Shown one piece after another: positions 14,627 to 21,798 of a DNA stretch of 36,655 bases. Within the stretch, counting starts at the first letter, position 1. Every line of letters begins with the position of its first letter. Below the pieces are notes generated by a model. The model made no database searches. It was not told where the DNA came from and saw only the letters and a program-made list of their open reading frames with translations. The stretch lies in the NCBI GenBank assembly GCA_012523575.1, contig JAAYIF010000047.1, positions 1 to 36,655 on the forward strand. The letters are read 5' to 3'. The translations under genes and the position numbers were made by a program. The DNA comes from Clostridia bacterium (lineage in GTDB: Bacteria > Bacillota > DTU086).

Positions 14627-15943
14627 ATGAATGAAATTTCAACAATTATTTTGCTCATTGGGGCATCCTGTGGTTTTTTATTGCTTAATCTCACTTTTTT
14701 TTGTGTAAGGGAAAAAAAGTGTATACAGGAGGCACCTTTTTTAACCTGTGGTGATATTGCCGAACAGGGGGTAATTAATGAAAATTATGGTGCTTCCTGC
14801 TGCATAACTTGCCCCTTAGCCAAAAAAAACTGTATTATGTATAAACCCTTTTATAATTATGGGAGCTGGGGTCTGATCTTTAGGAAAATAGTAAGGGCAG
14901 TTATAAGAAGTGAAAATTTAAGCTGCATTGCCATAGACAGTTATGGGAAAATTTCTTTGGTTAGTCCTGGGGCGAAGAAAATATTTAAAAAAGCAATAAG
15001 AGGAAAGGGATACGGTGAAGTTTTCCCTAAAGCCTCGGTATTAAATAGTTTAATAAGAAATGCCTTGCAAGAAGGAAAAAGCTTTTACAAAGAAATTGTA
15101 ATAAATATTGAAGGAAAAAATTATTTTCTGCAGGTTTTCTTCGAAGCTGTGAAGGATTGGAAGGGAACCCCTGCGGGGGCTGTGCTGTTTTTCAAGGATA
15201 TTACCAAAGAAAAAGAACAGGAATTGGCGGACAGGGAGGAAGAGAGGCTTACTGCGATTAAGCAGCTTGCGGCTGGAGTGGCCCATGAAATGAGACAGCC
15301 CCTCACTGTAGTCAAGGGCTTTGCTCAACTTATTCAGAAAGATGTGGGTGACAGCATTAAATTAAACAGTTTCTGCCAAATAATTATTAAAGAAATGGAT
15401 AGAATGAATGGAATCATCTCAAATTTTCTTGAACTGGCAAACCCTTGTGTGCTGTCTACGGAAAAGGTTTCCCTGAATAAAATAGTACAGGAAAGCGCTG
15501 AGGAGATAAGGGATAGGTGTAAAGAAAGGAACATTAAAATTAAATTTAAGCTGGCAAAGTTTCTTCCGGAGATTAAGGCCGATAAAGCTAAGCTTAAGCG
15601 GGCGCTGATGCATATACTGGACAATGCGTTGGATGCTATGGAGGAAAAAAATGGGGGTGTTTTAACCTTCACTACGGGGCTGGAAAGGGATGGGGTTTTT
15701 CTGTCCGTTTCCGATACGGGATTTGGAATTCCTGAGGACCGCATTTCTAAAACAGCGGAGCCCTTTTTCTCCACCAAGAAGGAAGGTACGGGTCTGGGAT
15801 TAAGTGTGGCCAAAAGCATAGTGGAACACCACAATGGAGAAATGGAAATACAATCAAAGTTGGGAAGGGGCACCACTGTCAAATTGAGGTTTTCCCTGGA
15901 TTTTTGCTGGTTTCAAAACTATCTGTTAGTTGAGGATCTTTAA
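14627..15943 (+). CDS. Orphan sensor histidine kinase with cysteine-rich N-terminus
   Basis: This is a membrane-anchored sensor kinase of 438 aa. ATG 14627 has a G-rich ribosome site; an in-frame upstream start at 14597 would add ten glycine/proline residues. In order it has one membrane helix (about 6-27), a cysteine-rich segment with C26, C32, C41, C58, C59, C62 and C69 (CCITCPLAKKNC), and a PAS-like domain (about 95-195). The HisKA segment carries phosphorylatable H220 in VAHEMRQPLTVVKG; the ATPase domain shows N box DNALDAM, G1 DTGFGIP and G2 TGLGLSVAKS. No response regulator is adjacent. The H-box PLTVVKGF resembles sporulation kinases, so input to Spo0A is possible (inference). The cysteine cluster suggests a metal or redox sensor. 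Confidence 0.87.
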   Translation: MNEISTIILLIGASCGFLLLNLTFFCVREKKCIQEAPFLTCGDIAEQGVINENYGASCCITCPLAKKNCIMYKPFYNYGSWGLIFRKIVRAVIRSENLSCIAIDSYGKISLVSPGAKKIFKKAIRGKGYGEVFPKASVLNSLIRNALQEGKSFYKEIVINIEGKNYFLQVFFEAVKDWKGTPAGAVLFFKDITKEKEQELADREEERLTAIKQLAAGVAHEMRQPLTVVKGFAQLIQKDVGDSIKLNSFCQIIIKEMDRMNGIISNFLELANPCVLSTEKVSLNKIVQESAEEIRDRCKERNIKIKFKLAKFLPEIKADKAKLKRALMHILDNALDAMEEKNGGVLTFTTGLERDGVFLSVSDTGFGIPEDRISKTAEPFFSTKKEGTGLGLSVAKSIVEHHNGEMEIQSKLGRGTTVKLRFSLDFCWFQNYLLVEDL

Positions 15944-16074
15944 TGGAGAATTAACGGCGGTAAGCACCCCTGGGGTCCCATGCAGAATGTATTGTTTAAA
16001 ACAGAGGTTTGTGATAAATTAAAAATGTGGACGTATATTGGAACCGCAAAATACTTAATAAAGGGGGAAGGACA

Positions 16075-16332
16075 GTGAGCGAAAAAGTACCCGACAAAAT
16101 CGTGGAGGAGCTCAGGAAAGCTGCTCGTTCAGGGGATTTAAAGGCCCTTGGAAAAGCGATCAATAGAAATAAGCGCGACCTTCCCGAGGATCTTCTGGAA
16201 GCAGCGGAGGATCACAGGGTTTTAAAGGAAACCATGAGGCTTATTAACAAAGACAAGGTTAGAATATACAGCGAAGGTGTTAGGCTCAATGTAGAGGACT
16301 GTTGTGAAGAAGAGAGGAAAACCAGACATTAA
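16075..16332 (+). CDS. Small hypothetical protein, 85 aa
   Basis: I do not recognise this family. GTG 16075 is chosen because GGGGGAAGGA lies just upstream; a longer in-frame version from 16027 has no ribosome site. The protein is charged and mostly helical (KIVEELRKAARSGDLKALGK, then LLEAAEDHRVLKETMRL), with a CC pair near the C-terminus and no membrane segment. The first half has an alternating pattern resembling a small helical repeat. It is a single-gene unit closed by a strong terminator. It sits between the histidine kinase and a membrane protein, and nothing links it functionally to either. Confidence 0.65.
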   Translation: MSEKVPDKIVEELRKAARSGDLKALGKAINRNKRDLPEDLLEAAEDHRVLKETMRLINKDKVRIYSEGVRLNVEDCCEEERKTRH

Positions 16333-16347
16333 AAGATAAATATAGCG

Positions 16348-16376
16348 CCCGGTTTTATGTGAAACCGGGTTTTTTT
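16348..16376 (+). terminator. Strong intrinsic terminator
   Basis: Perfect 8-bp stem CCCGGTTT (16348-16355) / AAACCGGG (16362-16369) with loop TATGTG, followed by seven T residues. Confidence 0.92.
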
Positions 16377-16435
16377 ATTGGAAAAAAGGCAGTAAGTTCC
16401 TGTATAAAATTTTCAAAAATTTACAAACTTAGTTT

Positions 16436-16840
16436 ATGATTGCTAGGGCAGCAATATATGGAATGTTAGGTTTAATGGCGGAAATACTGTGGACAGGTAT
16501 GGGCTCCTTTTTGTCGGGGGATCCAAGCCTTAGGAGCTATACATATCTGTGGATGTTTCCCATATACAGCCTGGCTATTTTTTTGGAGCCCATTCATGAC
16601 CGCATGAGAAGCCATTTCTGGTTTTTCAGGGGATTGATATATATGACCTTGTTCTTTACCGGGGAATATATAACGGGAACGCTTTTAAAGCTTTTGATCG
16701 GCCTGTGCCCCTGGCATTACAGCTCACCCTTTGCCGTCAATGGCTTAATACGTCTGGATTACGGCCCGGCCTGGTTTTGTGCAGGCTTAATTTTTGAAAA
16801 GGTGCATGATTTTCTTGATCTTCGGGTTTTTTCAAAATAA
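16436..16840 (+). CDS. Small integral membrane protein, CmpB-like (putative ABC transporter type IV family)
   Basis: 134 aa with four hydrophobic segments. The stretch GEYITGTLLKLLIGLCPWHYS, followed by a conserved N-G-I/L and YGPAW, resembles the pattern ExxTGxxLxxxxGxxxWDYS...N of the CmpB-type membrane family (PF06541), in which the function is not established. The W-H-Y-S replaces the usual W-D-Y-S. The start is uncertain: ATG 16436 has no ribosome site, and ATG 16460 (with TAGGG upstream) would shorten the protein by eight residues. It follows a strong terminator, so it has its own promoter, which I cannot place. The family assignment is by eye and moderate. Confidence 0.62.
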   Translation: MIARAAIYGMLGLMAEILWTGMGSFLSGDPSLRSYTYLWMFPIYSLAIFLEPIHDRMRSHFWFFRGLIYMTLFFTGEYITGTLLKLLIGLCPWHYSSPFAVNGLIRLDYGPAWFCAGLIFEKVHDFLDLRVFSK

Positions 16841-16889
16841 ATTTAAAAATTGGAATAAAACATGCCCAATTTAACCAGAATATTTTTGG

Positions 16890-16957
16890 GGGTAGTTAGG
16901 CGGATAGAATAAAGCAAATCATCTTGCGAACCATATGGCCGCCCTACCCTTTTTTTA
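16890..16957 (+). terminator. Long hairpin with T-tract before the acyl-CoA synthetase gene
   Basis: Outer stem GGGTAG (16890-16895) / CTACCC (16944-16949) and, after a three-base bulge, GGCGG (16899-16903) / CCGCC (16939-16943). An inner GCAA / TTGC hairpin lies at 16914-16927. Eight pyrimidines including seven T residues follow. It terminates the 16436 gene; alternatively it is an attenuator in the leader of the downstream synthetase gene. Confidence 0.7.
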
Positions 16958-17041
16958 TTAAATTAAGCCCTTAAAAAACTCGTTGCTTGGGATGGGTTGA
17001 TGTGGTAGATTAATAAAAAATATGCTGGGGGAGGGGGCCCT

Positions 17042-18688
17042 ATGGAGCGCAATCATAATATGACCGATTATGCCCAGTGTTATAAAAATTTCCGGCTGGA
17101 AGTTCCGGAATACTACAATTTCGTAGTGGATGTGGTGGATAAGTGGGCAGAAAAAGAAGACAAGCCGGCTCTTTTATGCGTTGATGATTTTGGGAATGAG
17201 ACCCGGTATACCTTTGGGGACTTAAAAGAAAAGTCCGATAGAGTAGGGGCTCTGCTGCAGAGAGTTGGGGTAAATAAAGGGGATAGGGTTTTTGTGATGC
17301 TTCCCCGGATACCCCAATGGTGGGAGATTGTTCTTGGCATATTAAAGGCCGGTGCCGTGGCTATGCCCGGTACGGTGCAGCTGACGTCCAAGGATGTTGC
17401 TTACAGGATTAAAATCAGTGAAGCCAAAGTAGCTGTAACGGATCCGGAAAACGCTCCTAAAATTGAAGAGGTAAAGGACCAGTGTCCCCAATTGGAAACA
17501 TTGCTTATTGTAGGAGGCAAAAGGCCCGGATGGATCAGTTATTCTGATGAAATGAACAAACCATATAATTTTGTCCCTGTAAAAACAAAATCTTCGGAAG
17601 AAGCGATCCTGTACTTTACATCGGGAACCACCGGCTATCCCAAAATGGTCCTCCATACCCATGCCAGCTATCCCCTGGCTCACCTTATTACCGGGAAATA
17701 TTGGCTTGATTTAAAAACCTGGGACCGCCATTGGAACGTGTCGGATAATGGTTGGGCAAAGGCTGCGTGGAGCAGTCTTTTTGGCCCCTGGCATATGGGA
17801 GCCGAGGTTTTTGTACATAATACCAAGGGTCGGTTCAACCCAAAGTTGTTCCTTGAATTAATAGAAAAGTATAAAATTACAACTCTGTGCGCACCTCCTA
17901 CGGCATACAGGCTATTCGTTTTTGAGGATCTGTCATCCTATAATTTTAGCTCCCTTCGGCACTGCGTCAGCGCAGGGGAACCGCTGAATCCCGAAGTTAT
18001 ATCCATATGGGAAAAACATACGGGGTTAAAAATTTATGACGGTTATGGACAGACGGAAACTGTCGTTCTGGTGGCTAATTTTCCATGTATGGAAGTAAAG
18101 CCGGGCTCAATGGGAAAACCCGTTCCCGGGTTTAAGGTGGATATTATAGACGAAAACGGGGTTCCCGTTCCCGGAGGAGAAGAGGGCAACATTGCTGTCA
18201 AGGTTTCCCATTGCAGGCCCGTGGGTATGTTTAAAGAATACTTGAAGGACCCCGAAGGAACTGAAAGCCGCTTTAAGAACGGATGGTACCTCACCGGGGA
18301 CAGGGCATACAAAGATGAGGACGGGTACTTCTGGTTTGTGGGCCGGGCTGATGATGTAATCATCAGTGCGGGATACAGGATAGGTCCCTTTGAGGTGGAA
18401 AGTGCCCTCATTGAACATCCGGCAGTGGTGGAGGCAGCGGTTGTGGGCTCACCGGACCCTGTGCGGGGTGAAATTGTGAAGGCTTTTATAATCCTTGCCG
18501 AGGGATACGAACCTTCGGAGGAACTGGCAAAGGAAATCCAGGAATTTGTAAAATCCAATACTGCTCCCTATAAATATCCCCGGGAAATTAAGTTTGTAGA
18601 GAGACTGCCAAAAACCATTAGCGGAAAAATACAGCGGGTAAAATTAAGGGAGGAAGAAAGAAAACGGAAGCTGAAAGCCCGGCTATAA
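17042..18688 (+). CDS. AMP-forming acyl-CoA synthetase, medium-chain (ACSM-like)
   Basis: This enzyme activates a carboxylic acid to its CoA thioester through an acyl-AMP intermediate, in the cytoplasm. ANL-superfamily motifs are complete: the P-loop YFTSGTTGYPKM (about 190-201), the A5-type DGYGQTE, the hinge GRADDVIIS, and the C-terminal KTISGKIQR with the catalytic Lys (about 528). Length (548 aa) and the PRIPQWWE and NVSDNGWAK stretches fit the medium-chain/benzoate-type group rather than acetyl-CoA synthetase. The true acid (medium-chain, branched or aromatic) cannot be read. The ATG is preceded by GGGGGAGGGGG. The last codons and stop lie inside a terminator hairpin. The gene is monocistronic, convergent with the Asp23 gene. 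Confidence 0.9.
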   Translation: MERNHNMTDYAQCYKNFRLEVPEYYNFVVDVVDKWAEKEDKPALLCVDDFGNETRYTFGDLKEKSDRVGALLQRVGVNKGDRVFVMLPRIPQWWEIVLGILKAGAVAMPGTVQLTSKDVAYRIKISEAKVAVTDPENAPKIEEVKDQCPQLETLLIVGGKRPGWISYSDEMNKPYNFVPVKTKSSEEAILYFTSGTTGYPKMVLHTHASYPLAHLITGKYWLDLKTWDRHWNVSDNGWAKAAWSSLFGPWHMGAEVFVHNTKGRFNPKLFLELIEKYKITTLCAPPTAYRLFVFEDLSSYNFSSLRHCVSAGEPLNPEVISIWEKHTGLKIYDGYGQTETVVLVANFPCMEVKPGSMGKPVPGFKVDIIDENGVPVPGGEEGNIAVKVSHCRPVGMFKEYLKDPEGTESRFKNGWYLTGDRAYKDEDGYFWFVGRADDVIISAGYRIGPFEVESALIEHPAVVEAAVVGSPDPVRGEIVKAFIILAEGYEPSEELAKEIQEFVKSNTAPYKYPREIKFVERLPKTISGKIQRVKLREEERKRKLKARL

Positions 18689-18701
18689 CGCTGGGCTTTT
18701 T
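18674..18701 (+). terminator. Terminator overlapping the end of the acyl-CoA synthetase gene
   Basis: Stem AAAGCCCGGC (18674-18683) / GCTGGGCTTT (18690-18699), with one G-T pair and further T residues after it. The TAA stop at 18686-18688 is in the loop, so the hairpin is partly coding sequence. Confidence 0.8.
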
Positions 18702-19059
18702 ACTTTTCCTTCTGCTGGGGCTGATCTGGAACCTCTAGACCCGTAACATTTATGTCCACTGCTATTACTTTCAAACCGGTGAGCTTTTCCACCTGTTCCT
18801 TTACCTTTTCCTGTATCCGGCTGCAAACCTCGGGGATATGGACGCCATATTTAATAACAACTTTTATTTCAATGGTAACCCCTTCGTTATTCTGCTCAAC
18901 CTTTATTCCCCTGGCCCACTGCTTTTTCCCAAATCGCTCCGCAATTCCGTGTGTTATCCCTGCGGGAAAAGCAATTTCCTCAATTTCCTGGGCGGCATTT
19001 AGGGTAATGGCTGCAATTACTTCATCGGAAATGATATGGCTTCCCTTTATTTCGCTCAC
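18700..19059 (-). CDS. Asp23/Gls24 family envelope stress response protein
   Basis: 119 aa, typical length. The family signature is clear: GSHIISDEVIAAITLNAAQE at the start, AFPAGITHGIAERFGKK in the middle, then the beta-strand segment EGVTIEIKVVIKYGVHIP, a long amphipathic helix VCSRIQEKVKEQVEKLTG, and VIAVDINVTGLEV. Members are small, membrane-associated proteins linked to cell-envelope stress and alkaline shock; the biochemical role is not known. The GTG start has AAGGAGG about 10 bases upstream. It is monocistronic, with an extended -10 candidate at about 19123-19131. It is commonly found beside accB or fatty-acid genes in Clostridia, but not here. Confidence 0.92.
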   Translation of the reverse strand: MSEIKGSHIISDEVIAAITLNAAQEIEEIAFPAGITHGIAERFGKKQWARGIKVEQNNEGVTIEIKVVIKYGVHIPEVCSRIQEKVKEQVEKLTGLKVIAVDINVTGLEVPDQPQQKEK

Positions 19060-19122
19060 CTTTAAAAAGCCTCCTTAAGAAAAGAGTCTTTTTTTCCTTT
19101 AAATCGGCATCCGCTTAATTTA

Positions 19123-19131
19123 ATTTTAGCA
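19123..19131 (-). promoter_or_regulatory. Extended -10 candidate for the Asp23 gene
   Basis: TGCTAAAAT on the minus strand is an extended -10 about 65 bases upstream of the GTG. No convincing -35 is present, as is usual for extended -10 promoters. Confidence 0.33.
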
Positions 19132-19237
19132 TGGGACGGTTTTTTTATTAATAAAAAATATCCTTTAAAATTACAAAATAAGACGAAATTTCTAATCAAC
19201 CCGAAAAAAATAAGCGGATAAAACTTTTTTTGCTCAA

Positions 19238-19249
19238 CTTGTTAACAAG
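19238..19249. promoter_or_regulatory. 12-bp perfect palindrome downstream of the hydrogenase operon
   Basis: CTTGTTAACAAG lies in the gap between the protease remnant and the Asp23 gene (19060-19272). It has no T-tract, so it is not an obvious terminator. It could be an operator for the Asp23 gene on the minus strand. Nothing else is seen in this gap. Confidence 0.22.
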
Positions 19250-19272
19250 ACGGCAAAAACATTTTCAGCTTC

Positions 19273-19737
19273 TTAAAGGTCTATTTCCGTTAAAACTACT
19301 TCAATTACTTGGGGCACCGTTTTTTTAAGGGTTTTTGAAAGACCCGTTTTGAAAGGGGTAAGGTCTTCCGCTTCAACCCCTATAATTATTATTTCATCAG
19401 CGATCCTGTCTGGGTAGAGCTGCTGCCCCAGCTTGATAATCTGGCCTATTTCTAGTCTGTGAAGGCTCAGGCTTTTTTCACTGTTTTCCAGATCCTGGGG
19501 CTTTAGGCGGTAAATTTTTCACGGCTGGCCCGGGCCCTTCACCGCATCCACAATGATTGCTTTTTTCACGTTCTGGATTACGCCTAGAAGGCCTAGGGGA
19601 TCGGTTCCCGCCGCCACAGCTTCCACATTGGCAGGCAGGTTCAGCTTATTAAGTTCTTCAATAACATAAACCCCCAGGCAGTCATCGGATGCCAGGGGGT
19701 TTCCGCAGCCGATAATCCTTATTTTTTCCTTTCCCAT
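19273..19737 (-). pseudogene. [NiFe] hydrogenase maturation protease, interrupted by in-frame TGA
   Basis: This is the endopeptidase that removes the C-terminal tail of the hydrogenase large subunit after nickel insertion (HycI/HyaD/HybD family). Frame 19737 to 19273 would encode 154 residues, normal length, but a TGA at 19519-19521 stops it after 72. Before the stop: IIGCGNPLASDDCLGVYVIE and IIVDAV. After it, in the same frame: IYRLKPQDL and LSLHRLEIGQ, carrying the conserved His. The family has glycine where the TGA falls (GGxPGTIY), so one G-to-T change from GGA explains it. The metal-ligand His lies beyond the stop, so the short product would be inactive. The gene begins 2 bases after the large-subunit stop. 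Confidence 0.85.
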
Positions 19738-19739
19738 AA

Positions 19740-21029
19740 TTAGCTTTCCCTTTTATTTATCTTCAGAAAATGGGCCGAGCAGGAGAAGCAGGGATCGTAG
19801 GCCCTTACCAGCATTTCGCACCTAAGCTGCATTTCTTCTTCCGGAAGGGAAATGATTTGGGGCAAATACTCTTCCAGGTCCTTTTCTATGTTAAAGGCGT
19901 TGTGGGCCGTGGGAGAAACGATGTCTGCTTCCACAATTTCTCCTTTATTGTTTATTTTATACCAGTGATACAGAAGTCCTCGGGGAGCTTCTCCAACTCC
20001 GGCACCCGTTCCCTCTTTAGGAGTGATGGAGGGTTGATCCGCTTTCAGCTTAAGATCTTCCAGGAGATCAATGCATGTTTCAATGCTGTGAAGTACTTCC
20101 ACTGCCCTGGCCGGAATGCTGTAGAAGGGGTTCATATAGGGGAACTTAAGCCCGTTATTTTCAGCAGCCCTGCGGGCTTCCCCGGCCAGAAGGCTGTAAT
20201 TCAGATTAACCCTTGCCAGGGGACCCACCATAAAGGAGGATCTCCCTATAACATAGGAATGCAGGGCGTTGGAGTGGGGCACGTGGACCTCGTGAATGTG
20301 TTTTCTATAATCCTCTTTTTTGAATTTAAGCCCTTTATTGGAAGCTAGCATTCCGCTTATAACAGGGTATTCCTGGGGAGGAGAGGTTAGGGCTAAGTAT
20401 TCAATATCCCTTGTAAAGTCAGGAAGCTTAATTTGGGTGGTGATTTCTACCATGTTTTGGGCGTCCTTTCTTGCTTCCCTAAATCTTTTTAGGAGATCCT
20501 TTACCACATCCCTTGGAGGGACATGGGTAAAACCTCCTATCACCGGAGTAACGGGATGCACTTCCCTACCCCCAATGGCCACCGTGAGGTCGTTCCCCAG
20601 CCTTTTTAAGCGGAGGGCCTGCTCCACCAGCTCCCGGTGCTCTGGGATCATACTGAGCACACTTTCGTATCCGAAATAATCGGGAATGGCTAGCATATAG
20701 GTGTGAAGGGTGTGGCTCTGAATCCACTGGCTTAAAGCAAGGAGCTTTCTAAGGCGCATGGTTTCTCCGCTGGGTACAATTTCCATAGCATCTTCCAAAG
20801 CCTGAATGGCGGTAAGCATATGGGAAACGGGACAGATGCCGCAGATTCTGGCAACAAGCTCCGGTATCTCGTCAAATTTTCTACCTATCAAAAAGCTTTC
20901 AAAAAAACGTGCGGGTTCAAAAATGTTGAGCTTGAGGTTTTCAATTTTGCCGTTGGAAACCGTTATATTTAGTGCCGCTTCTCCTTCCACCCGGGCCATA
21001 TAATCCACTTTTATTTTTTTCTCCTTCAC
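19740..21029 (-). CDS. hydA: [NiFe] hydrogenase large (alpha) subunit, group 3b-like
   Basis: This is the catalytic subunit holding the Ni-Fe(CN)2CO site, 429 aa. N-terminal ligands are RICGICPVSH (C63, C66) and C-terminal ligands are DPCFSCSAH (C414, C417, H420). Nine residues (FLKINKRES) follow H420; this is the tail that the maturation protease cleaves, so the gene encodes the immature form. The RVEGEAALNI start and the gene order (beta, gamma, delta, alpha) fit the cytoplasmic NAD(P)-linked sulfhydrogenase type; F420-reducing and methyl-viologen types are less likely since an FAD/NAD subunit is present. The GTG start overlaps the delta stop by four bases (GTGA), with AAGGAG upstream. Confidence 0.95.
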   Translation of the reverse strand: MKEKKIKVDYMARVEGEAALNITVSNGKIENLKLNIFEPARFFESFLIGRKFDEIPELVARICGICPVSHMLTAIQALEDAMEIVPSGETMRLRKLLALSQWIQSHTLHTYMLAIPDYFGYESVLSMIPEHRELVEQALRLKRLGNDLTVAIGGREVHPVTPVIGGFTHVPPRDVVKDLLKRFREARKDAQNMVEITTQIKLPDFTRDIEYLALTSPPQEYPVISGMLASNKGLKFKKEDYRKHIHEVHVPHSNALHSYVIGRSSFMVGPLARVNLNYSLLAGEARRAAENNGLKFPYMNPFYSIPARAVEVLHSIETCIDLLEDLKLKADQPSITPKEGTGAGVGEAPRGLLYHWYKINNKGEIVEADIVSPTAHNAFNIEKDLEEYLPQIISLPEEEMQLRCEMLVRAYDPCFSCSAHFLKINKRES

Positions 21030-21787
21030 TTTATTCCAGCTCCTTCTTTAAAAGCCTGAGTTTCTCCGGCGTATTTAATAAATTTTAACCTGACTTCCTC
21101 CGGAGTAAGTCCATACTCCAGCATGGTTCTGGCAAGGGAAGGGGTATTGGGGTCACTGGCAGGTCCCCTACACCCTTCACAGGCCCTGTGCCTTGAGGGG
21201 CAGAGGGCGCCGCATCCCGCGCTTGTTACGGGCCCCATACACACTTCACCCTCGATTAAAAAAATGCAGGGATTTTCCCGGAGTTTGCACTCTACACACA
21301 CGCTGTGGGGCCGCAGATTAGGCTTTATTTGCAGCAGCGTGCTCTTAACCACTTCAATGAACTCGTTTTTATCTATGGGACAACCCCTGACATAAGCGTC
21401 CACCTTTACGTATTGGTCAATTCCAAAAGCCTTTGTGGAGTGGACTGCCGTAAGATCCGTATATACCTTTTCTTCCAGCTCCCGCTGAGTTTTCTGGTTT
21501 TTTATTGAAGCTATTCCTCCGTAGCAGGCGCATGCTCCCAGAGCCACAAGGATTCTGCATTTTTCCCTGATTTCCTTAATCCGTATAATCTCGTCGGTAC
21601 TGGTAACGGCTCCTTCCACAAAGCCTATGTCGAAGGGGCCCTCCCCGGAATCCACGCCGGCCATGGGGAAATAGGTGATATTGATGAGATTCAGTAGATC
21701 AAAAAGTTCCCTTTCCATATTGAGAATTTGAAGCTGGCAGCCGCCGTCAGAAGTAAACTTGAAAACCCCTACAGAAGGTTTTTTCAT
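21026..21787 (-). CDS. hydD: [NiFe] hydrogenase small (delta) subunit; proximal ligand Cys replaced by Asp
   Basis: This is the electron-relay subunit with Fe-S clusters that pair with the alpha subunit. ATG 21787 is chosen because TAGGAGGAATTGG lies just upstream; a longer frame to 21895 overlaps the gamma gene and adds 36 unrelated residues. The family has TSCxGCQLQ at the start of the proximal-cluster site. Here it reads TSDGGCQLQ, so the first cysteine is D14 while C17 is kept. GACACYGG and VRGCPIDK supply further ligands. The rest is cysteine-rich: SVCVECKLRENPC, then CMGPVTSAGCGALCP, then CEGCRGP, enough for two additional 4Fe-4S clusters. The product is 253 aa. Confidence 0.92.
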   Translation of the reverse strand: MKKPSVGVFKFTSDGGCQLQILNMERELFDLLNLINITYFPMAGVDSGEGPFDIGFVEGAVTSTDEIIRIKEIREKCRILVALGACACYGGIASIKNQKTQRELEEKVYTDLTAVHSTKAFGIDQYVKVDAYVRGCPIDKNEFIEVVKSTLLQIKPNLRPHSVCVECKLRENPCIFLIEGEVCMGPVTSAGCGALCPSRHRACEGCRGPASDPNTPSLARTMLEYGLTPEEVRLKFIKYAGETQAFKEGAGIK

Positions 21788-21798
21788 TCCAATTCCTC

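Noticed and set aside
19519-19521. TGA as selenocysteine in the maturation protease
   Set aside because: The family has glycine, not cysteine, at that position, and the site is not a metal ligand; no SECIS-like hairpin is evident directly after it.
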